NCBI GenBank assembly: GCA_012523775.1
Contig: JAAYTK010000015.1
Coordinates: 1 to 64,000, forward strand
DNA: 64,000 nucleotides
Reading direction: 5' to 3'
Source of the DNA: Clostridiales bacterium
GTDB lineage: Bacteria > Bacillota > Clostridia > Lachnospirales > Lachnospiraceae
Positions 55,751 through 64,000 of the stretch are shown piece after piece (within the stretch, counting starts at the first letter, position 1; every line of letters begins with the position of its first letter). The translations under genes and the position numbers were made by a program. Under the pieces are notes generated by a model, which was not told the origin of the DNA, made no database searches, and saw nothing but the letters and a program-made list of their open reading frames with translations.

Positions 55751-57211
55751 ATGATGAGATCATTGTTTTCTGGTGTTTCCGGATTAAAGGTTCACCAGAC
55801 AAGAATGGACGTTATCGGTAATAACATTTCTAATGTTAATACCATAGGTTTTAAAGCAAGCACAGTAACTTTTTCTGATGTGTTTTATCAGACGACTCAA
55901 AGTGCATCAGGACCCAATGCTGCAACAGGTACCACCGGTCGTAATGCTATGCAGATCGGTCTCGGATCAAATGTTGCATCCATTACCTCGACAATAGGAA
56001 CCACCGGTGCTTCTCAAAGAACCGATAATCCCTTCGATGTTATGATAGAGGGAGAAGGGTTTTTTATAGTAAACTACGGCGGAACCAATTATTTTACTAA
56101 AGCAGGGTCTTTTGGAATAGATGCATACGGAACTCTATGTACGGCTGCGGGAGCTTCGGTTATGGGATGGCAGGTAGACCCAATGGATCCTACTAAGACC
56201 GTGGCAGACATAGTGTCACCACTGAACATCATGTCTCCGGAGAATATGTACGCACATCCCGAGGCTACGACAGCGGCATATATATCCGGTAATATTGACA
56301 GCAAAGACACTCAAATTGCCTATAACGCAACAGGAAAAATGGTTAACCTGAGCTTCTATGATAATATGGGACACAGCTATAAGGCAGACATAAGGGTAAG
56401 GCAGACTGCCGATGAAGGCACAAATGTTTACGCTGTGGATATATTAGACATTAAGGATGAGAAGGGAAAATCCATATTTGTTATTGAAGAAGTGGATGAG
56501 GACGGCAATGTAACATATGATGCTTCCGGTATTACCCGTATCAACTTCGGTGAAGCTACATATAATGCCACAGTAGATCAGACCACCGGTGCCGTTACCC
56601 TCACAGCTACGGAGAGTGTTCTTCTGACATTTAATGGTTCTAACGGAGCCTTCGTAAGCATAGGTGACGGAGATGCCGATTCCTCTAACGAAAGCGTAGA
56701 ACTTACAATAATAGCCGATGCGGGAGGCGACAATCCGTTTAGGCCTATAGATATCAATTTCTCCAAGGTTACCATGTATTCCAACAGCGGTAATTCCACA
56801 CTGGAAGCAAATAAAGGCAGCCTTGATGGAATCGGAGCCGGTAAGCAGGTAGGCTATATGACGGGAATAAGTATTGATGCTTCAGGTAAAATATACGGCA
56901 AATACGACAACGGTGACAGCAGGCTACTGGGCCAGATAGCCGTTGCGACCTTCTCCAATCCTGCGGGTTTGGAAGCTATCGGTAACAGCATGTATGCAGC
57001 TACTCAGAACTCCGGAGATTTTGACGGAATAGGTCAGGATCCCACACAGGGCGGAGGTAGTCTGACAACCGGTGTTTTGGAGATGTCGAACGTGGATTTA
57101 TCGGCACAGTTTACCGATATGATTACTACACAGAGAGGCTTCCAGGCAAACTCCAGAATAATTACAACATCAGATTCTCTTTTAGAGGAATTGATAAATC
57201 TTAAGAGATAA
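55751..57211 (+). CDS. flgE: Flagellar hook protein FlgE
   Basis: Builds the flexible hook. The N-terminus MRSLFSGVSGLKVHQTRMDV, then NNISNVNTIGFKAS, and the C-terminus TGVLEMSNVDLSAQFTDMI with QANSRIITTSDSLLEELINL are diagnostic of the rod/hook family. Length is 486, with the variable D2/D3 domains in the middle. AGGAGG lies 8 bp before the first of two ATGs. It is followed by a strong hairpin without a T-run. Confidence 0.95.
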   Translation: MMRSLFSGVSGLKVHQTRMDVIGNNISNVNTIGFKASTVTFSDVFYQTTQSASGPNAATGTTGRNAMQIGLGSNVASITSTIGTTGASQRTDNPFDVMIEGEGFFIVNYGGTNYFTKAGSFGIDAYGTLCTAAGASVMGWQVDPMDPTKTVADIVSPLNIMSPENMYAHPEATTAAYISGNIDSKDTQIAYNATGKMVNLSFYDNMGHSYKADIRVRQTADEGTNVYAVDILDIKDEKGKSIFVIEEVDEDGNVTYDASGITRINFGEATYNATVDQTTGAVTLTATESVLLTFNGSNGAFVSIGDGDADSSNESVELTIIADAGGDNPFRPIDINFSKVTMYSNSGNSTLEANKGSLDGIGAGKQVGYMTGISIDASGKIYGKYDNGDSRLLGQIAVATFSNPAGLEAIGNSMYAATQNSGDFDGIGQDPTQGGGSLTTGVLEMSNVDLSAQFTDMITTQRGFQANSRIITTSDSLLEELINLKR

Positions 57212-57231
57212 TTCTCTATAGTAATGTATTT

Positions 57232-57258
57232 ATGGGTGGCAGTTATGCTGCCACCCAT
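57232..57258 (+). other. Strong hairpin after flgE without U-tract
   Basis: ATGGGTGGCAG (57232-57242) pairs perfectly with CTGCCACCCAT (57248-57258) around a five-base loop; the stem is mostly G-C. It is flanked by the 8-bp direct repeat ATTCTCTA (57211-57218 and 57257-57264). No T-run follows, so read-through into flbD is expected. It may protect the flgE message or limit expression downstream. Confidence 0.7.
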
Positions 57259-57311
57259 TCTCTAAATCCTGCTACGAATACTATGGAGTGCCTAAATGAT
57301 TGGAGGGATTA

Positions 57312-57506
57312 ATGGTGATTGAGGTAACAAGACTAAATAATACAAAGCTTACCATAAATGCAGAACTTATTGAAAGAGTTGAAGAGCTGCCGGATACTGT
57401 TATAAAATTAACCACAGGTAACAAGATAATCGTAAAAGAAAGTAGACAAGAGGTAAAAAATTTAGTAATATTATACAAAAAAGAGATATTATGCAGAGAT
57501 TTGTAG
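57312..57506 (+). CDS. flbD: FlbD-family flagellar protein
   Basis: A 64-residue protein with MVIEVTRLNNTKLTINAELIE and VIKLTTGNKIIVKES, the whole-length pattern of the small FlbD/SwrD family. B. subtilis SwrD raises motor torque. ATG 57312 follows GGAGGGATT; the open frame back to 57300 contains the SD and is rejected. It precedes motA-motB, which fits a role in the stator. Confidence 0.88.
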   Translation: MVIEVTRLNNTKLTINAELIERVEELPDTVIKLTTGNKIIVKESRQEVKNLVILYKKEILCRDL

Positions 57507-57558
57507 AATGCTTTATACATAAATTGTAGAAAATACATAAGGATGGAAGGTGGCTGTT

Positions 57559-58356
57559 TTGGATTTTGCGTCCATTTTAGGATTGGTGTTGTGTGCAATT
57601 GTTGTTATATACGGAATTGTCTTCGGGCAACATATTTCCGTTTTGGGAGATTTCTTTGATGTCTCGTCGATTTTAATTACATTTGGTGGCGCTTTATGTT
57701 GCGTACTTATTATGTCACCGAGTATTAAAGGATTTATGAATTATCTTAAAAGCTTTACACTTATTTTAAAGGTTCAGCCAACTAATGAAGAAGAAACTAT
57801 TAAGCAGATTATCTCCTTATCAAATATTGCCAGAAAGGAAGGTCTTCTGGCTCTTGAGGAGGCTGCGAACAATATAGATGATGAATTCCTGAAAAAGGGA
57901 GTATTATTAATCGTAGACGGAACAGATCCCGAACTGGTTAGGAGTATCTTGGAGACAGAGTTGAATTGTATAGAGGACAGGCATGCTAACGTGGTCGGAT
58001 TCTGGGAGTCGCTTGCGGCTATGGGTCCTGCATGGGGTATGATAGGTACCCTTATAGGACTGATTAATATGCTGCAAAAAATGGATGATCCGAAAACAAT
58101 CGGACCTGCAATGGCTGTTGCATTGATAACTACGTTCTACGGTGCGGTTTTGGCTAACTGGATATGTATACCGATAGCAACAAAGCTAAAATCTAAAAAT
58201 TCCAGTGAAGTTATGGTTAAGGAGTTAATGGTAGAAGGTCTGCTTTCTATACAGGCAGGTGAGAATCCAAGAGTAATAGAGGAGAAACTAAAATCCTTCT
58301 TGTCACCGGCACGTAGGGAGGCATTCAGGGAAGAAAGCGGTGAAGATATTGGCTAG
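57559..58356 (+). CDS. motA: Flagellar stator protein MotA
   Basis: Proton or sodium channel subunit of the flagellar stator. Four membrane helices, a large cytoplasmic loop with EEAANNIDDEFLKKGVLLIVDG, and the third/fourth helix region GMIGTLIGLINMLQKM and MAVALITTFYGAVLANW are typical. Length is 265. TTG 57559 is preferred over GTG 57550 because AAGGTGG (57547-57553) is correctly spaced only for the TTG, and MDFASILGL fits the family. The end overlaps motB by 8 bp. Confidence 0.94.
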   Translation: MDFASILGLVLCAIVVIYGIVFGQHISVLGDFFDVSSILITFGGALCCVLIMSPSIKGFMNYLKSFTLILKVQPTNEEETIKQIISLSNIARKEGLLALEEAANNIDDEFLKKGVLLIVDGTDPELVRSILETELNCIEDRHANVVGFWESLAAMGPAWGMIGTLIGLINMLQKMDDPKTIGPAMAVALITTFYGAVLANWICIPIATKLKSKNSSEVMVKELMVEGLLSIQAGENPRVIEEKLKSFLSPARREAFREESGEDIG

Positions 58357-59221
58357 AAAGAAAAGGGAAGAAGCACCTTCGGGAGGTAATGCTCCTTGGT
58401 TGAATACCTTTGCAGACTTAATGAATCTGTTGCTCTGCTTTTTTGTTATGCTCTTTGCTATGTCTGAGGTGGATGCCGAAAAATTCCAGCATATTGCCAT
58501 ATCTTTGTCCAATTCCATAGGTATATTTGACGGAGGAGGGAAGGCATTCGGTGATGGACCGTTGATATCATCCGGTATGTCTCAGCTTAATGAATTGGAC
58601 AAATACACAACAAGCATGGGAAAGCAGGGTCATGAAACCAAGATAGAAAACGAGGGTGATTATGATCCCACGACCAAGGAGAATACAGAGGATGCTGATT
58701 TTGAGGGCAGTCTTAGCGAAGCTTTAGAATTGATGAAGGAAAAGATGCAAGAGGTATCTGACGATATGTACAGTACCGTAGAAGAACTTACACAGGAATA
58801 TAGTCTGGGAGATTATGTAGAGCTTAGCATTGACCCTGAATTCAGATATGTTCAGCTAACCATGAAGGGTTCGATTCTGTTTGATTCAGGAAAAGCGAAT
58901 ATAAAATCTGAAGCCAGACCGATTCTTTCTAAGATTGGTGATATTCTAACCAATTTTGACGGATACATTATTGAGATTATCGGGCACACAGATGACAGAC
59001 CAATGACAAGCCCAACCTTTAAGGATAATAACTGGTTGTCTTCCGCAAGAGCGTTAAATGCTGCCGAATTTCTAATAGAAAACAACAATCTTGATCCTCG
59101 GAATCTTAAGTATTCCGGAAGAGGGGAGTATGAGCCGATTGCCGACAATACTACCTCAGAGGGAAGAGCCAAGAACAGAAGAATCGAAATCAGGATTTTC
59201 AATGAGTATAGTGGAAGATAA
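58349..59221 (+). CDS. motB: Flagellar stator protein MotB
   Basis: Anchors the stator to peptidoglycan. The single membrane helix carries the ion-carrying aspartate in WLNTFADLMNLLLCFFVMLF, and the C-terminal OmpA-like domain has IEIIGHTDDRPM and SSARALNAAEFL. Length is 290. TTG 58349 gives MARKKREEAP, as in relatives; the GTG at 58340 is less likely. The helix asparagine/aspartate context does not settle proton or sodium use. Confidence 0.94.
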   Translation: MARKKREEAPSGGNAPWLNTFADLMNLLLCFFVMLFAMSEVDAEKFQHIAISLSNSIGIFDGGGKAFGDGPLISSGMSQLNELDKYTTSMGKQGHETKIENEGDYDPTTKENTEDADFEGSLSEALELMKEKMQEVSDDMYSTVEELTQEYSLGDYVELSIDPEFRYVQLTMKGSILFDSGKANIKSEARPILSKIGDILTNFDGYIIEIIGHTDDRPMTSPTFKDNNWLSSARALNAAEFLIENNNLDPRNLKYSGRGEYEPIADNTTSEGRAKNRRIEIRIFNEYSGR

Positions 59222-59257
59222 TTGATTTAAAATAAAGCCAAAAAGGGGAGACCTAAA

Positions 59258-59764
59258 ATGAGAAAAAATATTTTAACAGTAATCATACTTGCTATGTGCT
59301 TGATAAACATCGTTCTTTCTGCTGTCCTAATATTCGTTATGGTACCGCCTGCAAACAAATCCATGAAGCTGATTGATAAAGTTGCACAGATTATAGACCT
59401 GGAGTTGGAATCTCCTGATAATGCCATAGCTAATCTTGCGGTATCGGATATTGGCACATATTTGGTTGAGGAGAGATTGACCTGTAGACTGGCAAAGAGC
59501 GATGATGAAGATCACTATGCCGTTCTATATCTATCCTTATCCTTAAATAAAACCCATGAGGATTACCCCTTATTGGAGCCATATGTTTCACAGTACGAGA
59601 ATGATATGAAAGAGATTGTTACTGATGAATTCGCCAAATATACCATAGATGAAGTCATGGTTATGAAGGACAGAATCAAGGATCAGGTTTTAACCCGTAT
59701 ACAGGAGCTTTTTCAGTCTGACTTTATCATAAATGTTTCATTCGGTAATATATTATATGATTAA
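59258..59764 (+). CDS. fliL: Flagellar basal body-associated protein FliL
   Basis: A bitopic protein of 168 residues with one N-terminal membrane helix (about 5-27) and an outer domain ending in VLTRIQELFQSDFIINVSFGNILYD. FliL forms a ring around the stator and aids torque. Conservation is low; position between motB and fliM is standard. AAAGGGGAG precedes the ATG. Confidence 0.88.
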   Translation: MRKNILTVIILAMCLINIVLSAVLIFVMVPPANKSMKLIDKVAQIIDLELESPDNAIANLAVSDIGTYLVEERLTCRLAKSDDEDHYAVLYLSLSLNKTHEDYPLLEPYVSQYENDMKEIVTDEFAKYTIDEVMVMKDRIKDQVLTRIQELFQSDFIINVSFGNILYD

Positions 59765-59829
59765 GAAAATTGATGATTTTATATTAATTTTGTGTTATTA
59801 TGGGTGTAGAATGCTAGGAGGTATTGACG

Positions 59830-60810
59830 ATGAGCGATGTCTTATCCCAAAATGAGATAGATAATCTGCTGGCGGCAATAAGTAGCGGAGAACTTGACGC
59901 CGACGAATTTAAGCAGACAAACGAGAAGCATGTCAAGAACTATGATTTTGCGAGACCGTCCAAGTTTTCGAAAGAACACCTACGGACACTTAATATAATA
60001 TTCGAGCATTATGGAAGACTTTTATCCACCAATCTTCCGGCTTATTTGCGTAAAAATGTTCAGGTCGAGGTAATAAATTCAGAAGCCGTTACATATTCGG
60101 AGTTTACTAATGCCTTATCGAATCCTGTATTATTAGGCATTATAGACTTTGCTCCGTTAGACGGTAGTATAATAATCGAACTGGCGGATAATCTTGGATA
60201 CGCCATGGTAGACAGAATGCTTGGCGGCGGCGGATATCCGTTAGAAAAAATCAGAGATTTTTCCGAAATTGAGCTTACTATAATTGAGCGTATATTTAAT
60301 ATATGTACTAATCTGCTTCGTGAACCATGGCAAAATGTTATTGAGTTGGAACCCAGACTCATGCGTATAGAAACCAATTCACAATTTGCACAGATAATAT
60401 CACCCAGCGAGATGATTTCCATAGTAACCATGAATATTAAAATAGGTAACATCGAGGGAATGATGAATGTCTGTTTGCCGTATATATGTCTGGAGCAGGT
60501 TATTGATAAACTTAATACCAAATACTGGTATTCAACTATGCAGTTAAGAGATGATAAGTCCTATCAGGACGTCATAGAAATAGCAATTGCGAAGGCAAAA
60601 GTACCCATTAGGGCTGTACTAGGGAAAAGCACAATTTCCATCAATGACTTTGTGAATATGCAGCGGGGAGATATCATTAAGCTTAATTCTAAGGTTAATG
60701 ACGAACTAACCGTATATGTTGGAAATTTACATAAATTCACCGCACTTCCGGGATCTTCTACAGGTTCCTATGCGATTAAGATTTCGTCAATTATAAGAGG
60801 AGAGGAGTAA
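59830..60810 (+). CDS. fliM: Flagellar motor switch protein FliM
   Basis: The switch protein that receives CheY. The N-terminal CheY-binding peptide LSQNEIDNLLAAI is present, then the CheC-like middle domain (YAMVDRMLGGGG, IERIFNICTNLLREPW) and the C-terminal SpoA/FliN-like domain (VPIRAVLGKSTISINDFVNMQRGDII). Length is 326. ATG 59830 is 7 bp after TAGGAGGT; the open frame from TTG 59824 is rejected. Confidence 0.95.
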   Translation: MSDVLSQNEIDNLLAAISSGELDADEFKQTNEKHVKNYDFARPSKFSKEHLRTLNIIFEHYGRLLSTNLPAYLRKNVQVEVINSEAVTYSEFTNALSNPVLLGIIDFAPLDGSIIIELADNLGYAMVDRMLGGGGYPLEKIRDFSEIELTIIERIFNICTNLLREPWQNVIELEPRLMRIETNSQFAQIISPSEMISIVTMNIKIGNIEGMMNVCLPYICLEQVIDKLNTKYWYSTMQLRDDKSYQDVIEIAIAKAKVPIRAVLGKSTISINDFVNMQRGDIIKLNSKVNDELTVYVGNLHKFTALPGSSTGSYAIKISSIIRGEE

Positions 60811-60815
60811 CAGGT

Positions 60816-61985
60816 ATGGATGGAATGTTATCCCAAGAAGAGATAAATGCTCTGCTAAACGGTTTGGGCTCGGATGATAGCGACACAGATAACATAGAGC
60901 ATTTGACAGATGCAGAAAAGGATGCAATAGGTGAGATATCTAATATCAGTATGGGAACAGCCGCAACAACTCTGTTTTCCTTAGTTAATCAAAGAGTCGT
61001 AATAACAACTCCGGTTGTTGAATATGCGACTTGGAAGGACATCGTAAACAGTTATGACAGACCCTGTGTATTTATTCAGATTTATTATGCGGAGGGCTTA
61101 GACGGTAACAATATATTGATTTTGAAGGAAAATGATGTCAAGGTTATAACTGACTTGATGATGGGTGGTGACGGGACCAATATAGATACTCCATTGTCAG
61201 ACCTTCACTTAAGTGCTATAGGTGAGGCGATGAATCAGATGATGGGATCAGCGGCTACCTCAGTTTCCTCTATGTTAGAGAAGAAGGTAAACATAACACC
61301 TCCCACCGCCACCATAGTTGATTTGGATGAATCAGTCAGTGGTGAAGATATAGCCGACTTTCTTAAAGGTTCATTCGTTAAGGTATCCTTCAATATGGTT
61401 ATAGGTGACCTGGTGGACAGCGTATTGATGCAGCTATATCCTTTCGATTTCGCCAAGAACCTATACAGAGAATTTATGGCTGCCAATTCCATGGAGAGTG
61501 AGATACCGCCAACACCGCAAAAACCTAAGCCTAAGGAGAAGCCTAAGGCTGAACAGACACAGGAAGTGTATGAACAGCAGGCTACACCGACAGGTAATAT
61601 ACCATATAATATTCCGGCCGGAATGCAGGGCGCAGCACCGCAAATGAATCAGCAGTATCCTTACATGCCACCAGCTCAGGATGTGAATGTACAACCTGTT
61701 CAGTTTGCTCCATTTTCGCAACCGGGACAGCAGATGGTACCGCCTGAGAATATAGATTTATTGATGGATGTGCCGCTGGAGGTTACGGTAGAGTTGGGAA
61801 GGACAAGCAAATCCATAAAGGAAATACTGGAATTTGCTCCCGGCACTATTGTTGAATTGAACAGATTGGCCGGAGAACCGATAGATGTTCTAGTCAACGG
61901 CAAATTCGTTGCCAAGGGTGAAGTAGTGGTTATGGAAGAGGCATTTGGTATCAGAGTTACTGAAATCACAAAGCATAGGCAGTAA
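60816..61985 (+). CDS. fliY: Flagellar motor switch phosphatase FliY
   Basis: A FliN-type switch protein fused to a CheC-like phosphatase that removes phosphate from CheY. The N-terminus repeats the CheY-binding peptide (MLSQEEINALL). The CheC domain shows both ExxN active sites: GEISN at about 43 and GEAMN at about 133. A long Pro/Gln/Lys-rich linker (about 228-310) leads to the C-terminal FliN domain (LEVTVELGRTSKSIKEIL, GEVVVMEEAFGIRV). Length is 389. It follows fliM by 5 bp, with cheY downstream. Confidence 0.94.
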   Translation: MDGMLSQEEINALLNGLGSDDSDTDNIEHLTDAEKDAIGEISNISMGTAATTLFSLVNQRVVITTPVVEYATWKDIVNSYDRPCVFIQIYYAEGLDGNNILILKENDVKVITDLMMGGDGTNIDTPLSDLHLSAIGEAMNQMMGSAATSVSSMLEKKVNITPPTATIVDLDESVSGEDIADFLKGSFVKVSFNMVIGDLVDSVLMQLYPFDFAKNLYREFMAANSMESEIPPTPQKPKPKEKPKAEQTQEVYEQQATPTGNIPYNIPAGMQGAAPQMNQQYPYMPPAQDVNVQPVQFAPFSQPGQQMVPPENIDLLMDVPLEVTVELGRTSKSIKEILEFAPGTIVELNRLAGEPIDVLVNGKFVAKGEVVVMEEAFGIRVTEITKHRQ

Positions 61986-62012
61986 AATAATACATTAGAT
62001 AGGAGAGTTAAG

Positions 62013-62375
62013 ATGGCGAAAAGTATTTTAATTTGTGATGATGCAGCATTTATGAGGATGATGATTAAGGATATCTTAGTCAAGAATGGATATAGCATTG
62101 CAGGGGAAGCGGAAAACGGATTAAAGGCTATAGATAAATATACCGAAACCAAGCCGGATTTGGTTATGATGGATATAACCATGCCGGAAATGGATGGTAT
62201 TCAGGCATTAAAGAAGATAAAAGCACTCGATCCTTCTGCCAATGTTATAATGTGTTCGGCTATGGGACAGCAGGCTATGGTTATCGAGTCCATTCAATCA
62301 GGAGCTAAGGATTTTATAGTAAAGCCATTCCAAGCTGACAGAGTTCTGGAGGCTGTAAAGAAAGCTGTGGGTTAA
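62013..62375 (+). CDS. cheY: Chemotaxis response regulator CheY
   Basis: A single receiver domain of 120 residues. The acidic pair is in ICDDAAFMR, the phosphorylated Asp in VMMDITMPEMDG, the conserved Ser/Thr position in CSAMGQ and the Lys in VKPF. Its neighbour FliY is the phosphatase and FliM the target. Order fliM-fliY-cheY-fliO-fliP is the B. subtilis pattern. TAGGAGAG precedes the ATG. Confidence 0.95.
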   Translation: MAKSILICDDAAFMRMMIKDILVKNGYSIAGEAENGLKAIDKYTETKPDLVMMDITMPEMDGIQALKKIKALDPSANVIMCSAMGQQAMVIESIQSGAKDFIVKPFQADRVLEAVKKAVG

Positions 62376-62386
62376 CAAGGATGTTA

Positions 62387-62818
62387 ATGAAGGATTTGAT
62401 TATTTTAAGCGGAGATTCCAATCAGGATTTAGTAGATAAGGTAAATAAGGCTACTAATGAATCATACACAAAGGAATTTACAACATCTGATAGTGTATTA
62501 CAGCTTCTTGGCTTGTGTCTATTATTAATAATAATTTTGATTGCTGCCTATTATACCACTAAATTTGTAGGAAGATATAAACTGGGTCAATTAAGAAACA
62601 GTAATATTCAGGTAATAGAGGCTTACAGAATAAGCCCAAACAAGATAATACAAATAGTTAAAATAGCGAATAAATACTTAGTTCTTGGCATTGGGAAAGA
62701 TAATATCTCATATATAACAGAGCTTGATGAAAGCGAGGTTATAACTCATGAGAACAGTGAGGTTGAGAAGCAATCCTTCCGTCAGATTTTTGAAAGAATT
62801 AAAGGAAAGAAAGAGTAA
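62387..62818 (+). CDS. fliO: Flagellar biosynthesis protein FliO (FliZ)
   Basis: A small membrane protein with one helix (about 38-62) and a cytoplasmic domain with NIQVIEAYRISPNKIIQIVKI and YLVLGIGKDNISYITEL, typical of FliO. It helps assemble the FliP gate complex. Length is 143. The ATG at 62387 has CAAGG six bases upstream; the earlier ATG 62381 directly follows the SD and is less likely. No signal peptide is seen at the start. Confidence 0.85.
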   Translation: MKDLIILSGDSNQDLVDKVNKATNESYTKEFTTSDSVLQLLGLCLLLIIILIAAYYTTKFVGRYKLGQLRNSNIQVIEAYRISPNKIIQIVKIANKYLVLGIGKDNISYITELDESEVITHENSEVEKQSFRQIFERIKGKKE

Positions 62819-62830
62819 GGGTTGGTATCC

Positions 62831-63664
62831 ATGATTGCATCGGAAATAAAACGGATTGGAATAAGAATGGCAATAGCCGTTCTATTGCTGGTAATAGGAT
62901 TGGTGCTCTTATCCAATGTAAGAACGGTATCGGCTGCTAATATCGAGGATACCATCACAACTGATGACAGGACAAATAATATTAGCGGAAGCTTAGGGCC
63001 ACTCGAGTTCAGACTGAGTACCGATGAGGACGAGGAAAGCCTATCGGCAACACTACAGATTCTTCTGGTTCTTACGGTAATAACTCTGGCACCGTCAATT
63101 TTGATAATGCTGACTTCATTTACAAGAATTATTATTGTATTGCATTTTGTAAGGTCGGCGCTAGGGACACAATCCACACCGCCAAATCAGGTACTCATTG
63201 GCTTAGCATTATTCCTGACTTTTTTTATTATGTCGCCGGTGTTAACCCAGGTAAATGCTAATGCCGTTCAACCGTTATCCAGAGGTGAAATATCTCAGGA
63301 AGAAGCTTTTGATGCCGGTGTTGCTCCGATTAGGACATTTATGCTTGAGCAGGCCAATGTGAAGGACCTAAGATTATTTATGGATATAGCAGGTATTACA
63401 ACTGTCGAGACCGTGGATGAAATTCCCATTACCGTTGTAATTCCTTCTTTCATTATCAGCGAGCTTCGTAAGGCATTTATAATTGGTTTCTTAATATATA
63501 TTCCTTTTATAGTAATTGATATGGTAGTGGCATCCACCCTAATGTCAATGGGTATGATGATGCTGCCTCCCACAATGATTTCCATGCCCTTCAAGATTTT
63601 GCTATTCATTGTTGCAGATGGCTGGAATCTGATTATTGGGGAACTTGTACAGACGTTTTATTAG
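62831..63664 (+). CDS. fliP: Flagellar export gate protein FliP
   Basis: Core subunit of the flagellar type III gate. A signal peptide-like N-terminus (about 9-33, ending VSAA) is followed by the family stretches VITLAPSILIMLTSFTRIII and VLHFVRSALGTQSTPPNQVL, then GLALFLTFFIMSPV and two C-terminal helices with GMMMLPPTMISMPFKI. Length is 277. ATG 62831 is chosen over TTG 62822. It is followed 24 bp later by fliQ. Confidence 0.94.
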   Translation: MIASEIKRIGIRMAIAVLLLVIGLVLLSNVRTVSAANIEDTITTDDRTNNISGSLGPLEFRLSTDEDEESLSATLQILLVLTVITLAPSILIMLTSFTRIIIVLHFVRSALGTQSTPPNQVLIGLALFLTFFIMSPVLTQVNANAVQPLSRGEISQEEAFDAGVAPIRTFMLEQANVKDLRLFMDIAGITTVETVDEIPITVVIPSFIISELRKAFIIGFLIYIPFIVIDMVVASTLMSMGMMMLPPTMISMPFKILLFIVADGWNLIIGELVQTFY

Positions 63665-63688
63665 CCAAGTAAGATAAGGAGATAGACT

Positions 63689-63964
63689 GTGAGTGAGAAT
63701 ATCATAATTGATATCGCCAGAGAGGCCATATTTCTGATAATTAAAGTGGCAGCTCCAATATTGATAGTATCCTTAACCGTAGGTCTTATTGTCAGCATTT
63801 TGCAGACGGTAACTTCAATTCAGGAACAAACCCTCACATTTGTTCCGAAGCTGATTGCAATTTTGCTGGTTATTATGCTATTTGGCAATTGGATGCTTAC
63901 CTCTGTTAGGGAATTTATGATAGAACTTATTTCAAATTTTAATTATTATATTAATGCGTTATGA
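63689..63964 (+). CDS. fliQ: Flagellar export gate protein FliQ
   Basis: Two-helix gate subunit of 91 residues, with VGLIVSILQTVTSIQEQTL and FVPKLIAILLVIMLFGNWM, the FliQ pattern. The start is GTG after AAGGAG. Its stop overlaps the ATG of fliR by four bases (ATGA). Confidence 0.94.
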   Translation: MSENIIIDIAREAIFLIIKVAAPILIVSLTVGLIVSILQTVTSIQEQTLTFVPKLIAILLVIMLFGNWMLTSVREFMIELISNFNYYINAL

Positions 63965-64000
63965 CTTTTAGATTAGATGATTTTGAATTATTCTTTTTAA
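63961..64000 (+). CDS. fliR: FliR, first 13 codons (runs off the window)
   Basis: An ATG overlapping the fliQ stop opens MTFRLDDFELFFL, resembling the N-terminus of FliR, the remaining gate subunit that follows fliQ in every such operon. The overlap suggests coupled translation. Identity rests on order; only 40 bases are visible. Confidence 0.7.
   Translation, partial: MTFRLDDFELFFL

Noticed and set aside
60060-60521. 153-residue minus-strand frame opposite fliM
   Set aside because: Shadow of fliM; no recognisable domain and no start signal.
1-64000. CRISPR arrays, tRNA or rRNA genes, prophage, toxin-antitoxin or defence genes
   Set aside because: No regular spaced repeats, no tRNA- or rRNA-like sequence, and every sizeable frame belongs to a housekeeping, sporulation or flagellar gene apart from the transposase and the gene at 37843.

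Overview
The window comes from a low-GC, endospore-forming, flagellated Firmicute of the class Clostridia, most likely a Lachnospiraceae member. This is inferred from gene content and order: spoIIGA-sigE-sigG follow the division cluster, murE carries the diaminopimelate signature DNPR, and a B. subtilis-like fla/che operon uses FliY and a stand-alone CheY. Almost the whole window is dense, co-directional (+) housekeeping sequence. I see no rRNA, tRNA, CRISPR array, prophage or defence island.

Left edge (1-708): the end of a REP-associated (Y1-family) transposase with its tail, then a well-formed promoter for a stand-alone HDOD protein (709-1563). Block 1 (1749-17431) is a long operon: murE, priA, def, fmt, a membrane zinc peptidase, rsmB, rlmN, prpC (PP2C phosphatase), prkC (PASTA kinase), rsgA, rpe, thiN, ychF and lgt. 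It joins cell-wall synthesis, translation initiation, rRNA modification, ribosome assembly and the growth-sensing kinase/phosphatase pair, and ends at a strong terminator (17568-17615).

Block 2 (17744-30889) is the dcw cluster: mraZ, rsmH, an ftsL-like gene, two class B penicillin-binding proteins, mraY, murD, ftsW/spoVE, murA, a divIB/ftsQ-like gene and ftsZ. A promoter followed by four AAGTGG boxes (three at exact 10-bp spacing) precedes mraZ and looks like the MraZ operator. Internal promoters precede mraY and ftsZ. murF, murG and ftsA are absent from this cluster. A 14-bp-stem terminator closes it. Block 3 (31127-33722) holds the sporulation genes spoIIGA, sigE and sigG, with candidate Spo0A-type and sigma-F-type promoters.

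Block 4 (33782-42242): galK, acnA and an unrecognised DUF3298-like gene lie between sigG and the minus-strand ylmC/ymxH-nrdR pair. A striking U-less hairpin separates the convergent genes. comM and dprA follow. Block 5 (42343-45450): topA and codY. The codY promoter is followed directly by a long palindrome.

Block 6 (45634-64000, continuing past the edge) is the flagellar operon: flgB, flgC, fliE, fliF, fliG, fliH, fliI, fliJ, motE/ylxF, fliK, flgD, a TIGR02530-type gene, flgE, flbD, motA, motB, fliL, fliM, fliY, cheY, fliO, fliP, fliQ and the first 40 bases of fliR. It encodes basal body, export gate, hook, stator and switch. The order follows the B. subtilis fla/che operon, with motA/motB/flbD inserted.

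I found no convincing new multi-gene system. The items most worth checking are regulatory or structural: the mraZ boxes, the codY palindrome, the hairpins at 38469-38507 and 57232-57258, the spoIIGA and sigG promoters, the altered KTA motif in the second PBP, and the unknown gene at 37843-38487. Many true starts appear to be TTG or GTG codons, or ATGs inside longer open frames; I moved starts where a Shine-Dalgarno (SD) sequence decided it.
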